Part shown: piece after piece, positions 1 through 6,972 of the stretch
Layout of the letters: each line of letters begins with the position of its first letter
Position numbering within the stretch: the first letter of the stretch is position 1
Source: Nitrospirae bacterium RBG_19FT_COMBO_42_15
GTDB taxonomy: Bacteria; Nitrospirota; CAKKRA01; 9FT-COMBO-42-15
DNA length: 7,765 nucleotides
Assembly (NCBI GenBank): GCA_001803815.1
Contig: MHEL01000106.1
Location: 1 to 7,765, forward strand
Direction: 5' to 3'
Position numbers and translations under genes: made by a program
Notes under the pieces: generated by a model
Seen by the model: the letters and a program-made list of their open reading frames with translations, nothing else
The model's database searches: none
Told to the model about the DNA's origin: nothing

Positions 1-1
1 C

Positions 2-280
2 TCATATAATGCCATCCTCTGGGGATTTGTATTATTTTCTGCCGGCATGATTAGCGGCGGCATATGGGCATTTTATGCATGGGGGACATATCTTTTGTGG
101 ACGCCAAAGGAGATATGGTCATTAATCATCTGGATATATTATGCAGGCATTCTTCATGCGTGGCTTATCAAGGAATGGCAAAAGGAGAGGATTGCCTATC
201 TGAACATAATTGGGTTTATCATTGTCCTCTTTACCTATGTAGGCGTCGGTCTTCTTATGAAAAGCTCACACCAGTTTTAG
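2..280 (+). CDS. ccsA: CcsA/ResC-type cytochrome c biogenesis protein, 3' end only
   Basis: This is the C-terminal 92 residues of a polytopic membrane protein; the gene starts left of the window and the frame is open from base 2. CcsA/ResC proteins of System II carry haem across the cytoplasmic membrane and, with CcsB/ResB, attach it to apocytochromes c. Three hydrophobic segments are visible (about residues 4-26, 37-56 and 65-86 of the visible part). The first loop has the family hallmark G-x-W-A-x-x-A-W-G-x-Y followed by PKE and then a conserved-looking W-x-x-Y-x-x-x-L-H, whose His52 fits a haem-ligand position. The usual WGxYWxWDPKE signature reads WGTYLLWTPKE here, so a Trp and the Asp are replaced. 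The protein ends KSSHQF, like other CcsA tails. The stop TAG overlaps the stop of the opposing HD gene. Family assignment is firm; the exact paralogue (CcsA, or a CcsA-like protein tied to another system) cannot be decided from the tail. Confidence 0.85.
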   Translation, partial: SYNAILWGFVLFSAGMISGGIWAFYAWGTYLLWTPKEIWSLIIWIYYAGILHAWLIKEWQKERIAYLNIIGFIIVLFTYVGVGLLMKSSHQF

Positions 281-786
281 CCCTCTCTCTTCCATCCCTC
301 TATCTCATTATGCAGCTTTAAAAAACGATCAATCGCAGGATGGTCTATACCAAGAAGATTTTTAAATCTCTGTAATGATTCTTCAAAAGAGGTTACCCTG
401 CTTCCGCTCAGGAGGTTGTCTGCGTATGCAACAATCTTTTCTTCAGGGGTTATTGGAAGATAATCCTTATCAGGCAGACCCAGCACACGCGCCTCATTTG
501 CAGGAATCCCGGCTCCTATATGTCTTTCAATAATCCTGATAATCCGTTCATCCATCCCAAGTTCTACGGCTATCTCTGCCCCGATCACTGCATGCTCAAT
601 CCCATGGCTCTTCGCCCTTCCTATATCATGCAGCAGTGAGCCAAGCCTGATTAATTCCTTATCAACAGGCAGCTTAATCTCATCAACAATGCTCATGGCA
701 GCCTTTGCCACAGCAATAACATGTTCTATAACCTTATCAGAACACCCTGCTTTTTTTAATAATTCTATTTCTTTTTCAGATTTCAT
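277..786 (-). CDS. HD-domain (HDIG) metal-dependent hydrolase, TIGR00295-like
   Basis: A 169-aa soluble protein with a complete HD-domain metal-binding set: His22 (E-H-V-I), the doublet His53-Asp54 in LLHDIGR, His61/His65 in the following G-I-E-H, His89 in ERHIGAG, and Asp123 in AYADN. HD proteins are usually divalent-metal phosphohydrolases acting on nucleotides, cyclic dinucleotides or RNA. Length and the HDIG...HIGAGI...ITPEEKIVAYAD pattern match, from memory, the small stand-alone family TIGR00295, whose substrate is not established. There is no partner domain, signal peptide or membrane segment. The ATG start has a close purine-rich stretch (AGGA) 3 nt upstream, so the ribosome site is mediocre. 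A good promoter lies about 50-80 bp upstream. The gene converges on ccsA, sharing 4 bases, and diverges from ilvD. Nothing in the context points to a role in amino-acid synthesis. The HD-hydrolase call is secure; the biological function is unknown. Confidence 0.87.
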   Translation of the reverse strand: MKSEKEIELLKKAGCSDKVIEHVIAVAKAAMSIVDEIKLPVDKELIRLGSLLHDIGRAKSHGIEHAVIGAEIAVELGMDERIIRIIERHIGAGIPANEARVLGLPDKDYLPITPEEKIVAYADNLLSGSRVTSFEESLQRFKNLLGIDHPAIDRFLKLHNEIEGWKREG

Positions 787-835
787 GTTCCTATCGCTTC
801 AAAAATAAGCAATGATTGAAACTGACAAGATCTTT

Positions 836-863
836 ACTATATATAATACATCCAATGTGTTAA
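836..863 (-). promoter_or_regulatory. Probable sigma-70 promoter for the HD-hydrolase gene
   Basis: Read on the minus strand, TTAACA (858-863) and TATAGT (836-841) are each 5/6 matches to the sigma-70 -35 and -10 consensus, with a 16-bp spacer. Transcription would start near 828-830, leaving a leader of about 40 nt before the ATG at 786. The region is very AT-rich, so chance matches are expected. This is still the best promoter-like pair in the divergent intergenic region. The -35 box lies inside the upstream copy of the 70-bp-spaced repeat. Confidence 0.5.
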
Positions 864-951
864 AGTAAACAATTAATTTTTTATGGAGAAAGTGTAGTAA
901 TTTGTATTGACTAAAATATACCCACTATGCTAAATTAAATAATTATTTTTT
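852..951 (+). repeat. Degenerate direct repeat (70-bp period) upstream of ilvD
   Basis: Bases 852-881 and 922-951 align without gaps at 24 of 30 positions, with a shared core of the form TGyTAAAkTAAAyAATTA. Both copies are followed shortly by ATGGAG (883 and 961). The right copy contains a perfect 12-bp palindrome, AAATAATTATTT (937-948). This could be a pair of operator sites or a decayed duplication of the promoter/SD segment. The strong AT bias makes coincidence a real alternative. This 186-bp intergenic stretch (787-972) shows no T-box, riboswitch or convincing leader-peptide attenuator. Confidence 0.35.
907..936 (+). promoter_or_regulatory. Candidate promoter for the ilvDBNC operon
   Basis: TTGACT (907-912, 5/6 to the -35 consensus) is followed after 18 bp by TAAATT (931-936, 4/6 to the -10 consensus). 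Transcription would begin around 943, leaving a leader of about 30 nt before the TTG start. A second, weaker option further upstream is TTGAAA (816-821), 16 bp, TATATA (838-843). The -10 box falls inside the right-hand copy of the direct repeat, so a factor bound there could repress. This is an assignment by eye only. Confidence 0.3.
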
Positions 952-962
952 AAGGGTTTTAT

Positions 963-975
963 GGAGGTATAGTTG
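963..975 (+). promoter_or_regulatory. Strong Shine-Dalgarno and TTG start of ilvD
   Basis: GGAGG at 963-967 lies 5 nt before TTG (973). The TTG gives the N-terminus M-R-S-D-x-I-K-K-G, which is typical of IlvD, so it is preferred over later codons. The nearby ATG at 961 cannot be the start because its frame stops at once (ATG GAG GTA TAG). The SD therefore sits inside a 3-residue mini-frame that ends directly before the TTG. Confidence 0.8.
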
Positions 976-2628
976 AGAAGCGATGTAATAAAAAAGGGGA
1001 TTGAGCGGGCGCCGCACAGGGCTCTCCTTTTTGCAACAGGTATAACAAGGGAGGATTTAAAAAAGCCCTTGATCGCTGTTGCAACAAGCTATACAGATAT
1101 TATCCCCGGCCACATTGGGATGCGCGACCTTGAGCGGTTTATTGAAAAAGGCGTGCACTCTGCAGGCGGCTATCCCTTTTTCTTTGGCGTTCCCGGTATA
1201 TGCGATGGCATTGCAATGGGACACAAGGGCATGCACTACTCCCTGCCCTCTCGTGAATTGATTGCAGATATCATTGAGACCATCTCCTATGCACATTCAT
1301 TTGACGGTATTGTGCTTTTAACAAACTGCGATAAGATTACACCGGGGATGCTCATGGGCGCTGCAAGGGTGAATATTCCTGCTATTGTTGTTACAGCAGG
1401 GCCAATGCTCGCGGGCCATTACAAAAAGGCGAGGGTGAATTTTGTCGGCGGCACCTTTGAGGCGATAGGGAGATACAGAAAGGGCGAGATTACAGAAGAG
1501 GAATTATCAAACCTTGAGATGTGCGCCTGCCCCGGGCCGGGCTCTTGTCAGGGGCTTTATACTGCAAACACCATGGCCTGTGTAACAGAGGCGCTCGGCA
1601 TGTCTTTGACAGGCTGCGCAACTGCCTTGGCAGTCTCTGCTGATAAGAGACGAATTGCATACGAAAGCGGCATGAAGATTGTTGAGCTTGTTAAAAAGGA
1701 TATTTTGCCAAAAAAGATTATGAACAAGAATGCATTTGAAAATGCCATACGCGTTGATATGGCGCTCGGAGGCTCAACAAATACAGTATTACATATACCT
1801 GCAATTGCCAAAGAGGCAGGCGTTGCTATAAACCCTGAACTATTTGACAAGATAAGCAGGGAGACGCCGCATATATCAAGCCTCCTGCCGTCAGGCGAGT
1901 ATTATCTTGAAGATTTGGAATATGCAGGCGGCATACCGGCAGTATTAAAAAGGCTGAGGTCAAAATTAAAAAATAACATGACTGTAAGCGGCAAAAATAT
2001 ATACGAGATAGCGCAGGAAGCAAAGGTTATAGATGAAAATATTATAAGGCCGCTTGATAAGGCATATCATAAAGAAGGCGGCATTGCATTATTAAAGGGA
2101 AACCTTGCGCCTGACGGAGCTGTTGTAAAGCAGACAGCAGTGAGCGAGAAGATGATGAAGTTCAGAGGCAAGGCAAAGGTCTTTGATTCAGAGGACGCTG
2201 CAATGAAGGCGATCATGGCGAATAAGATAAAGTCAGGCGATGTGGTTGTAATAAGATACGAAGGCCCAAAAGGAGGCCCTGGCATGAGGGAGATGCTTGC
2301 GCCGACTGCTGCAATAACAGGCATGGGGCTGGCAGACTCTGTCGCCTTGATTACAGACGGCAGATTTTCTGGCGGCACGCAGGGGCCGTGCATTGGCCAT
2401 GTATCTCCAGAGGCAATGGAGGGGGGGGCTATTGCAATTGTTAAGGATGGCGATACAATTATTATAGATATCCCAAAGCGAAAACTTGAATTAAGATTAA
2501 GCCCTGAAGAGATAAAGGCAAGATTTGCAAAATGGAAGCCGATTGCGCCAAAGATAAGGGGCGGATATCTGGAGAGATATGCTAAATTTGTGACGTCGGC
2601 GAATACAGGGGCAATATTAAAAACATGA
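973..2628 (+). CDS. ilvD: Dihydroxy-acid dehydratase
   Basis: A full-length 551-aa protein that dehydrates 2,3-dihydroxy-isovalerate and dihydroxy-methylvalerate to 2-keto acids, the third common step of valine/isoleucine synthesis, in the cytoplasm. Visible family motifs in order: [20 protein letters not shown] (Cys78), NCDKITPGM (Cys119, with Lys121 at the Mg-site position), [16 protein letters not shown] (Cys186, Cys192), [26 protein letters not shown] and TDGRFSGGT (Ser466, catalytic-base position). At the position where [2Fe-2S] family members have TPCNxH, this protein has IPGHIGM, so the first cluster cysteine is Gly46. That resembles the Escherichia coli-type, oxygen-labile [4Fe-4S] class, which has FVPGHVHL. 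The stop TGA overlaps the ilvB start (ATGA), implying translational coupling. An uninterrupted G8 run at 2421-2428 does not disturb the frame. Confidence 0.97.
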   Translation: MRSDVIKKGIERAPHRALLFATGITREDLKKPLIAVATSYTDIIPGHIGMRDLERFIEKGVHSAGGYPFFFGVPGICDGIAMGHKGMHYSLPSRELIADIIETISYAHSFDGIVLLTNCDKITPGMLMGAARVNIPAIVVTAGPMLAGHYKKARVNFVGGTFEAIGRYRKGEITEEELSNLEMCACPGPGSCQGLYTANTMACVTEALGMSLTGCATALAVSADKRRIAYESGMKIVELVKKDILPKKIMNKNAFENAIRVDMALGGSTNTVLHIPAIAKEAGVAINPELFDKISRETPHISSLLPSGEYYLEDLEYAGGIPAVLKRLRSKLKNNMTVSGKNIYEIAQEAKVIDENIIRPLDKAYHKEGGIALLKGNLAPDGAVVKQTAVSEKMMKFRGKAKVFDSEDAAMKAIMANKIKSGDVVVIRYEGPKGGPGMREMLAPTAAITGMGLADSVALITDGRFSGGTQGPCIGHVSPEAMEGGAIAIVKDGDTIIIDIPKRKLELRLSPEEIKARFAKWKPIAPKIRGGYLERYAKFVTSANTGAILKT

Positions 2629-4364
2629 CAACCAAAAAAACAGGTGCAGAGATATTTGTTGAGAGCCTGAAAAAAGAGGGCGTAAAGACCGTCTTTGGCT
2701 ATCCGGGCGGTGTTGTGCTTGGAATCTTTGATGTACTCTACAGCGAGAAGAATATAGATGTAATCCTCACGCGGCATGAGCAGGGCGCAACACACATGGC
2801 AGACGGCTATGCAAGGGCAACAGGCAGACCCGGTGTTACATTGGTAACATCAGGCCCTGGCGCAACAAATACGGTTACAGGCATTGCAACAGCATATATG
2901 GACTCTATCCCTATTGTTGTATTTACAGGACAGGTTGCAACAAAGATGATAGGCAATGATGCCTTTCAGGAGGCAGATATTGTCGGCATCACAAGGCCAT
3001 GCACAAAATATAACTATCTTGTAAAGGATGTGAATGACCTTGCTGATACTATTGCAGAGGCATTCTATATTGCAAAGACAGGAAGGCCGGGTCCTGTTTT
3101 GATTGATCTGCCAAAGGATGTTACACAGGCAAAGACTGATTTCAAATATCCTGAAAAGGTTGAGTCGAGGAGCTATCGGCCTACATATTATGGAAACAAG
3201 TGGCAGATAAAAAAGGCAGCGCATTTTATTGCAAAGGCAAAGAAGCCTGTTATATATGCAGGCGGCGGGGTAATCATATCAAATGCATCAGCAGAGTTAA
3301 AAGAGCTTTCTGAGCTGACAAAGATACCAGTAACAATGACACTCCTTGGTCTTGGAGGTTTTCCGGGAAGGCACGCATTATCACTCGGCATGCTCGGCAT
3401 GCACGGCACCTATGCAGCAAACATGTCTATTCATAATTCGGATTTAATCATTGCTGTTGGCGCAAGGTTTGATGACAGGGTAACAAGCAAGGTAGAGGAA
3501 TTTGCGCCTGAGGCAAAGATTATCCATATTGATATTGACCCTACATCAATAAGAAAAAATATCCATGTAGATGTGCCTATTGTCGGAGATGCAAGGCTTG
3601 TGCTTGCTGACCTCATTCAGGCTATTAAAGAAAATCCAGAGGCAGAGCCGTGGGATAAAATTCGTGAGTCATGGCTTAAGCAGATTGATGAATGGAAAAT
3701 AGAAAGACCATTAAGCTATGAACAGGATGATATAATCAAGCCCCAGTTTGTTGTGGAAAAGATAAACGAGATTACAAATGGAGATGCAATAATAACAACA
3801 GAGGTGGGCCAGAACCAGATGTGGACTGCGCAATTCTACAAGTTTGATAAACCAAGGACGCTCCTTTCATCAGGAGGGCTCGGCACAATGGGCTATGGCT
3901 TTCCAGCTGCAATCGGAGCACAGGCAGCATTTCCAGACAGGCTCGTGTTTGACATTGCAGGCGACGGAAGCATACAGATGAACATACAGGAGCTTGCAAC
4001 TGCTGTGCTGAACAACCTGCCTGTTAAAGTGGCTATATTGAACAATCAGTATCTCGGCATGGTCAGGCAGTGGCAGGAATTATTTTTTGACAAGAGATAT
4101 TCATCTGTTAATCTTGCAGGAAGCCCTGACTTTGTAAAACTTGCAGAGGCATACGGCGCTGTCGGCCTCCGCGCAGTAGAGCCGTCTGATGTTGAAGGTG
4201 TAATAAAAGAGGCAATAAAGGTAAAGAAGCCTGTATTGATGGACTTTGTAGTTGACAGGGAAGAGGATGTGTTTCCAATGGTGCCTGCAGGCGGCGCTAT
4301 AAACCAGATGATGTTTGCACCTGAAAAAAAGAAACAGGAGGCGAGGCTGAAGGCAGTTAAATAA
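2625..4364 (+). CDS. ilvB: Acetolactate synthase large (catalytic) subunit
   Basis: A complete 579-aa ThDP-dependent enzyme that condenses pyruvate with pyruvate or 2-ketobutyrate to acetolactate or acetohydroxybutyrate, the committed step of the pathway. It shows the three-domain ThDP fold: an N-terminal PYR domain with FGYPGG and catalytic Glu52 in RHEQGA (residues 24-52), a central domain with the FAD-contact stretch [11 protein letters not shown] (279-289), and a C-terminal PP domain. The PP domain has the ThDP/Mg motif GDGS (446-449) followed by NN (473-474) and the [10 protein letters not shown] segment. FAD-contact and herbicide-site-type regions mark it as anabolic AHAS rather than catabolic, FAD-free AlsS. 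Its ATG overlaps the ilvD stop by 4 bases; an AGGGG at 2607-2611 is a rather distant SD, so coupling to ilvD probably helps initiation. Its regulatory partner ilvN follows, but is separated by a 140-bp repeat element instead of the usual tight junction. Confidence 0.97.
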   Translation: MTTKKTGAEIFVESLKKEGVKTVFGYPGGVVLGIFDVLYSEKNIDVILTRHEQGATHMADGYARATGRPGVTLVTSGPGATNTVTGIATAYMDSIPIVVFTGQVATKMIGNDAFQEADIVGITRPCTKYNYLVKDVNDLADTIAEAFYIAKTGRPGPVLIDLPKDVTQAKTDFKYPEKVESRSYRPTYYGNKWQIKKAAHFIAKAKKPVIYAGGGVIISNASAELKELSELTKIPVTMTLLGLGGFPGRHALSLGMLGMHGTYAANMSIHNSDLIIAVGARFDDRVTSKVEEFAPEAKIIHIDIDPTSIRKNIHVDVPIVGDARLVLADLIQAIKENPEAEPWDKIRESWLKQIDEWKIERPLSYEQDDIIKPQFVVEKINEITNGDAIITTEVGQNQMWTAQFYKFDKPRTLLSSGGLGTMGYGFPAAIGAQAAFPDRLVFDIAGDGSIQMNIQELATAVLNNLPVKVAILNNQYLGMVRQWQELFFDKRYSSVNLAGSPDFVKLAEAYGAVGLRAVEPSDVEGVIKEAIKVKKPVLMDFVVDREEDVFPMVPAGGAINQMMFAPEKKKQEARLKAVK

Positions 4365-4380
4365 TAACATAATAAAAATG

Positions 4381-4520
4381 TGTCATTCCGCACTTGATGC
4401 TGTTCTTCGCTACTCCGTAGCTATGGAACAGCGTAGGATAGCGGAATCCAGTCCTTCGACAAGCTCAGGATGCATGGTGAGCCTGTCGAACCATGGATTC
4501 CTGCTTTCGCAGGAATGACA
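4381..4520. repeat. 140-bp MITE/REP-like inverted-repeat element between ilvB and ilvN
   Basis: The element is bounded by a perfect 9-bp terminal inverted repeat, TGTCATTCC (4381-4389) and GGAATGACA (4512-4520). Inside are nested hairpins. The left arm is ATTCCGC (4385-4391) with GCGGAAT (4441-4447), enclosing GCTGTTC/GAACAGC and GCTAC/GTAGC. The middle hairpin is at 4455-4490. The right arm is ATTCCTGC-TTTC-GCAGGAAT (4497-4516). A further pair, GGAATCCA (4443-4450) and TGGATTCC (4494-4501), gives an alternative fold. It has no coding capacity, and no target-site duplication is obvious. TGTCATTCC...GGAATGACA palindromes are, from general knowledge, a common dispersed non-coding repeat in several bacterial lineages. 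It fills most of the 192-bp gap between ilvB and ilvN, which has no gene, and would be transcribed as a branched RNA in the operon message. Confidence 0.85.
4455..4490. repeat. Inner TTCGACAAGCTCA inverted repeat
   Basis: TTCGACAAGCTCA (4455-4467) and TGAGCCTGTCGAA (4478-4490) pair at 12 of 13 positions around a 10-nt loop that contains ATGCAT. This TTCGACA(A/G)GCTCA palindrome is known to me as a dispersed motif in many unrelated genomes. It sits in the centre of the larger element, flanked by the perfect 8-bp pair GGAATCCA/TGGATTCC, so the whole looks like a mosaic of two repeat types. Confidence 0.75.
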
Positions 4521-4556
4521 AATATTGAATCATTATTTAATTGAGGTCATATTTTT

Positions 4557-5054
4557 ATGCAGCACATAATATCACTTCTTGTAGAAAACAAGTTCGGCGT
4601 TCTGTCAAGGGTTTCCGGCCTGTTCAGCGGCAGGGGATTTAACATTGAGACCATCTGTGTCGGCCCTACGCTTGACCCGAGTATATCGCAGATGACAATA
4701 GTAACAAAAGGGGACGACAGGATAATTGAGCAGATAACAAAACAGCTTAACAAACTTATAGATGTCATAAAGGTTGTAGATTTGACAGAAAAGGAATATG
4801 TCTTAAGAGAGACTGCTTTAATCAAGATTAATGCAAGGCCGGAGGACAGGGCAGAGGCATTAAGGATAGCAGATATATTCAGGGCAAGGGTTGTTGACTC
4901 AACGCCGACTACATATACAGTTGAGATTACCGGCGATGAAAAAAAGATAGAGGCGATAATAAATCTGCTTAGGCCTCTCGGCATAAAGGAGTTGATACGA
5001 ACCGGAAAGATTGCAATAGCAAGGGAAGAGGGAAAGGCAATAGCAAAAGAGTAA
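4557..5054 (+). CDS. ilvN: Acetolactate synthase small (regulatory) subunit
   Basis: A complete 165-aa protein that binds IlvB, stimulates its activity and confers valine feedback inhibition. Residues about 1-76 form an ACT domain with the family pattern [24 protein letters not shown] followed by [12 protein letters not shown] (the N-x-x-G-V-L loop at 11-16 and Asn29 are at the effector-binding face in this family). Residues about 80-165 form the second small-subunit domain (TALIKI... to the basic tail) that helps activate the catalytic subunit. GAGG (4543-4546), 10 nt before the ATG, is a reasonable SD. It normally sits immediately after ilvB; here an inserted repeat separates them by 192 bp, and only 36 bp of ordinary sequence lies between the repeat and the ATG. 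It is followed by ilvC after 48 bp. The symbol ilvH would be equally valid. Confidence 0.96.
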   Translation: MQHIISLLVENKFGVLSRVSGLFSGRGFNIETICVGPTLDPSISQMTIVTKGDDRIIEQITKQLNKLIDVIKVVDLTEKEYVLRETALIKINARPEDRAEALRIADIFRARVVDSTPTTYTVEITGDEKKIEAIINLLRPLGIKELIRTGKIAIAREEGKAIAKE

Positions 5055-6119
<1,065 letters not shown>

Positions 6120-6123
6120 TAAT

Positions 6124-6909
6124 TTGGGTAGATTAAAAAACAGATTCATTGCAAAGATACTTACAAGGTTTCCTGCCCTATTAAATATATATGTAAAAAG
6201 GGCAAAGCCAATTGTTGTAAAGGGCATCCCATGGATGCCCTTTACAAAAGATTTAAAAAAATGCAAGATTGCCCTTCTTACAACAGCAGGCGTCCATCTA
6301 AAGAGCCAGTCCCCATTCAACATGAACGACCCTGACGGCGACCCTACATACAGGGAGATACCTCTTAACACGCCTAATTCAGAATTAATAATAACCCACG
6401 ATTACTATGACCATAAGGATGCTGATAAGGATATAAATATTGTTTTTCCAATTGACCGTCTTAAAGAGATGAAGGCCAAAGGCGAGATAAGAGAGATCGC
6501 TGAAATCAACTACGGCCTCATGGGCCATGTAGATGAAAATTATATTCCAGCTCTGATAAATGCAACCGGCCCAAAGATAGCAGACAGGCTAAAGGCAAAC
6601 AATGTTGATGCAGCGATTTTAACGCCCGGCTGAGGCCTCTGCAATCGGTCAGTTGGCCTGATACAAAGGGAGATAGAAAGGGCGGGGATTTCTACTATCA
6701 GCATATCAGCAGTCAGGGAGTTGACAGAGGAGGTAAAGCCTCCAAGGGCAGTATTTTTAAAATGGCCTATCGGCCATCCTCTCGGCGAGCCGTTTAATGT
6801 AAAACAACAGACAGCAGTCTTAAAAAGCGCATTCAATGCCTTGAAGGAAATCAAAGAGCCGGGCACAATCATAGACCTTCCGTATAAGTGGAGGAGGGAG
6901 GAGTACTAA
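6124..6909 (+). CDS. GrdB/PrdB-family selenoprotein with in-frame TGA read as selenocysteine
   Basis: A reading frame of 261 residues if the single TGA at 6631-6633 is selenocysteine (Sec170). Before it: TTAGVHLKSQSPFN (about 53-66), PTYREIP, ITHDYYDHKDADKDINIVFPIDRL (90-113) and GLMGHV. At the site: LTPG-U-GLC-NRS, a UxxC redox motif (Sec170, Cys173). After it: VGLIQREIERAGI, PPRAVFLKWPIGHPLGEP and a C-terminus LPYKWRREEY. This matches the glycine/sarcosine/betaine reductase selenoprotein B family, and in size and motif order resembles D-proline reductase PrdB (AGUGTCHR at the same place, recalled from memory). Sec in PrdB/GrdB attacks the substrate with a partner pyruvoyl or other subunit; no such partner is visible, so substrate and role are unknown. 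TTG 6124 has only a poor SD; ATT 6115 is an alternative, and a TAG at 6097 bounds the frame upstream. It is the last gene of the ilv operon. Confidence 0.85.
6215..6247. repeat. Perfect 15-bp inverted repeat, 3-nt loop, inside the selenoprotein gene
   Basis: TTGTAAAGGGCATCC (6215-6229) and GGATGCCCTTTACAA (6233-6247) are exact reverse complements around CAT. The RNA would form a stable hairpin with a GC-rich top. It lies within codons for V-V-K-G-I-P-W-M-P-F-T-K, a segment that looks conserved in the family, about 95 bp after the ilvC stop. No U-run follows on either strand, so it is not a standard intrinsic terminator. Confidence 0.9.
6631..6633 (+). other. Selenocysteine codon (recoded UGA)
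   Basis: This TGA stands where the family has the redox-active Sec or Cys of a U/CxxC motif, between T-P-G and G-L-C. The same frame is open for another 91 codons, with family-typical sequence on both sides. Recoding needs SelA/SelB/SelC/SelD elsewhere in the genome; none is in this window. Confidence 0.85.
6644..6662 (+). promoter_or_regulatory. Candidate bacterial SECIS hairpin
   Basis: Seventeen nt after the UGA an AGUU apical loop (6651-6654) is closed by GGUC (6647-6650) with GGCC (6655-6658), including one G-U pair. U6659 bulges out, and AUC (6644-6646) then pairs with GAU (6660-6662). A G in the first two loop positions, a stem of at least 4 bp and a 16-37 nt distance from the UGA fit the bacterial SECIS rules as I recall them. 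An alternative fold pairs AGGCC (6633-6637) with GGCCU (6655-6659) and would bury the UGA. Confidence 0.55.
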
Positions 6910-6935
6910 AAAAACAAAAAGCGCCATTAGCTTTT
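6910..6935 (-). terminator. Probable intrinsic terminator of the minus-strand oxidoreductase gene
   Basis: On the minus strand AAAAGC (6930-6935) and GCTTTT (6917-6922) can pair around a 7-nt loop. The stem is followed by TGTTTTTTT, giving a long U-tract, about 40 nt after the oxidoreductase stop. The stem is weak (two G-C pairs), but position and U-tract are right. On the plus strand the same stem is followed by only TTTTCC, so it would terminate the ilv operon less well. The rest of the 63-bp convergent gap (6910-6972) is AT-rich with nothing else recognisable. Confidence 0.45.
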
Positions 6936-6972
6936 CCAATTTTGCCAAAGTCAAATTTTTCCTTTCCCTTTT

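Noticed and set aside
787..972. T-box, riboswitch or classical leader-peptide attenuator before ilvD
   Set aside because: No T-box-like motif, no run of Val/Leu/Ile codons and no terminator hairpin with U-tract is present in the AT-rich leader.
2067..2795. A 242-residue open frame on the minus strand across the ilvD-ilvB junction
   Set aside because: It has no recognisable family pattern and is fully antisense to two well-supported genes, so it is a codon-bias shadow.
4381..4520. The hairpin cluster as a tRNA or structured regulatory RNA gene
   Set aside because: The cloverleaf-like layout comes from inverted-repeat ends; there is no T-loop consensus, CCA end or plausible anticodon arm, and the sequence resembles dispersed palindromic repeats.
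6124..6633. A 169-aa protein ending at the TGA, i.e. a truncated pseudogene of the GrdB/PrdB family
   Set aside because: The only lesion is a TGA at the exact Sec/Cys site, the downstream 91 codons are intact and family-like, and a SECIS-like hairpin follows. Decay would not be expected to hit only this codon.
6540..6872. A 110-residue minus-strand frame across the UGA region
   Set aside because: It overlaps the family-conserved selenoprotein segment and shows no known motif.
6721..6909. A separate 62-aa gene starting at TTG 6721
   Set aside because: It is the in-frame C-terminal part of the selenoprotein, with no SD of its own and with homology continuing upstream across the TGA.
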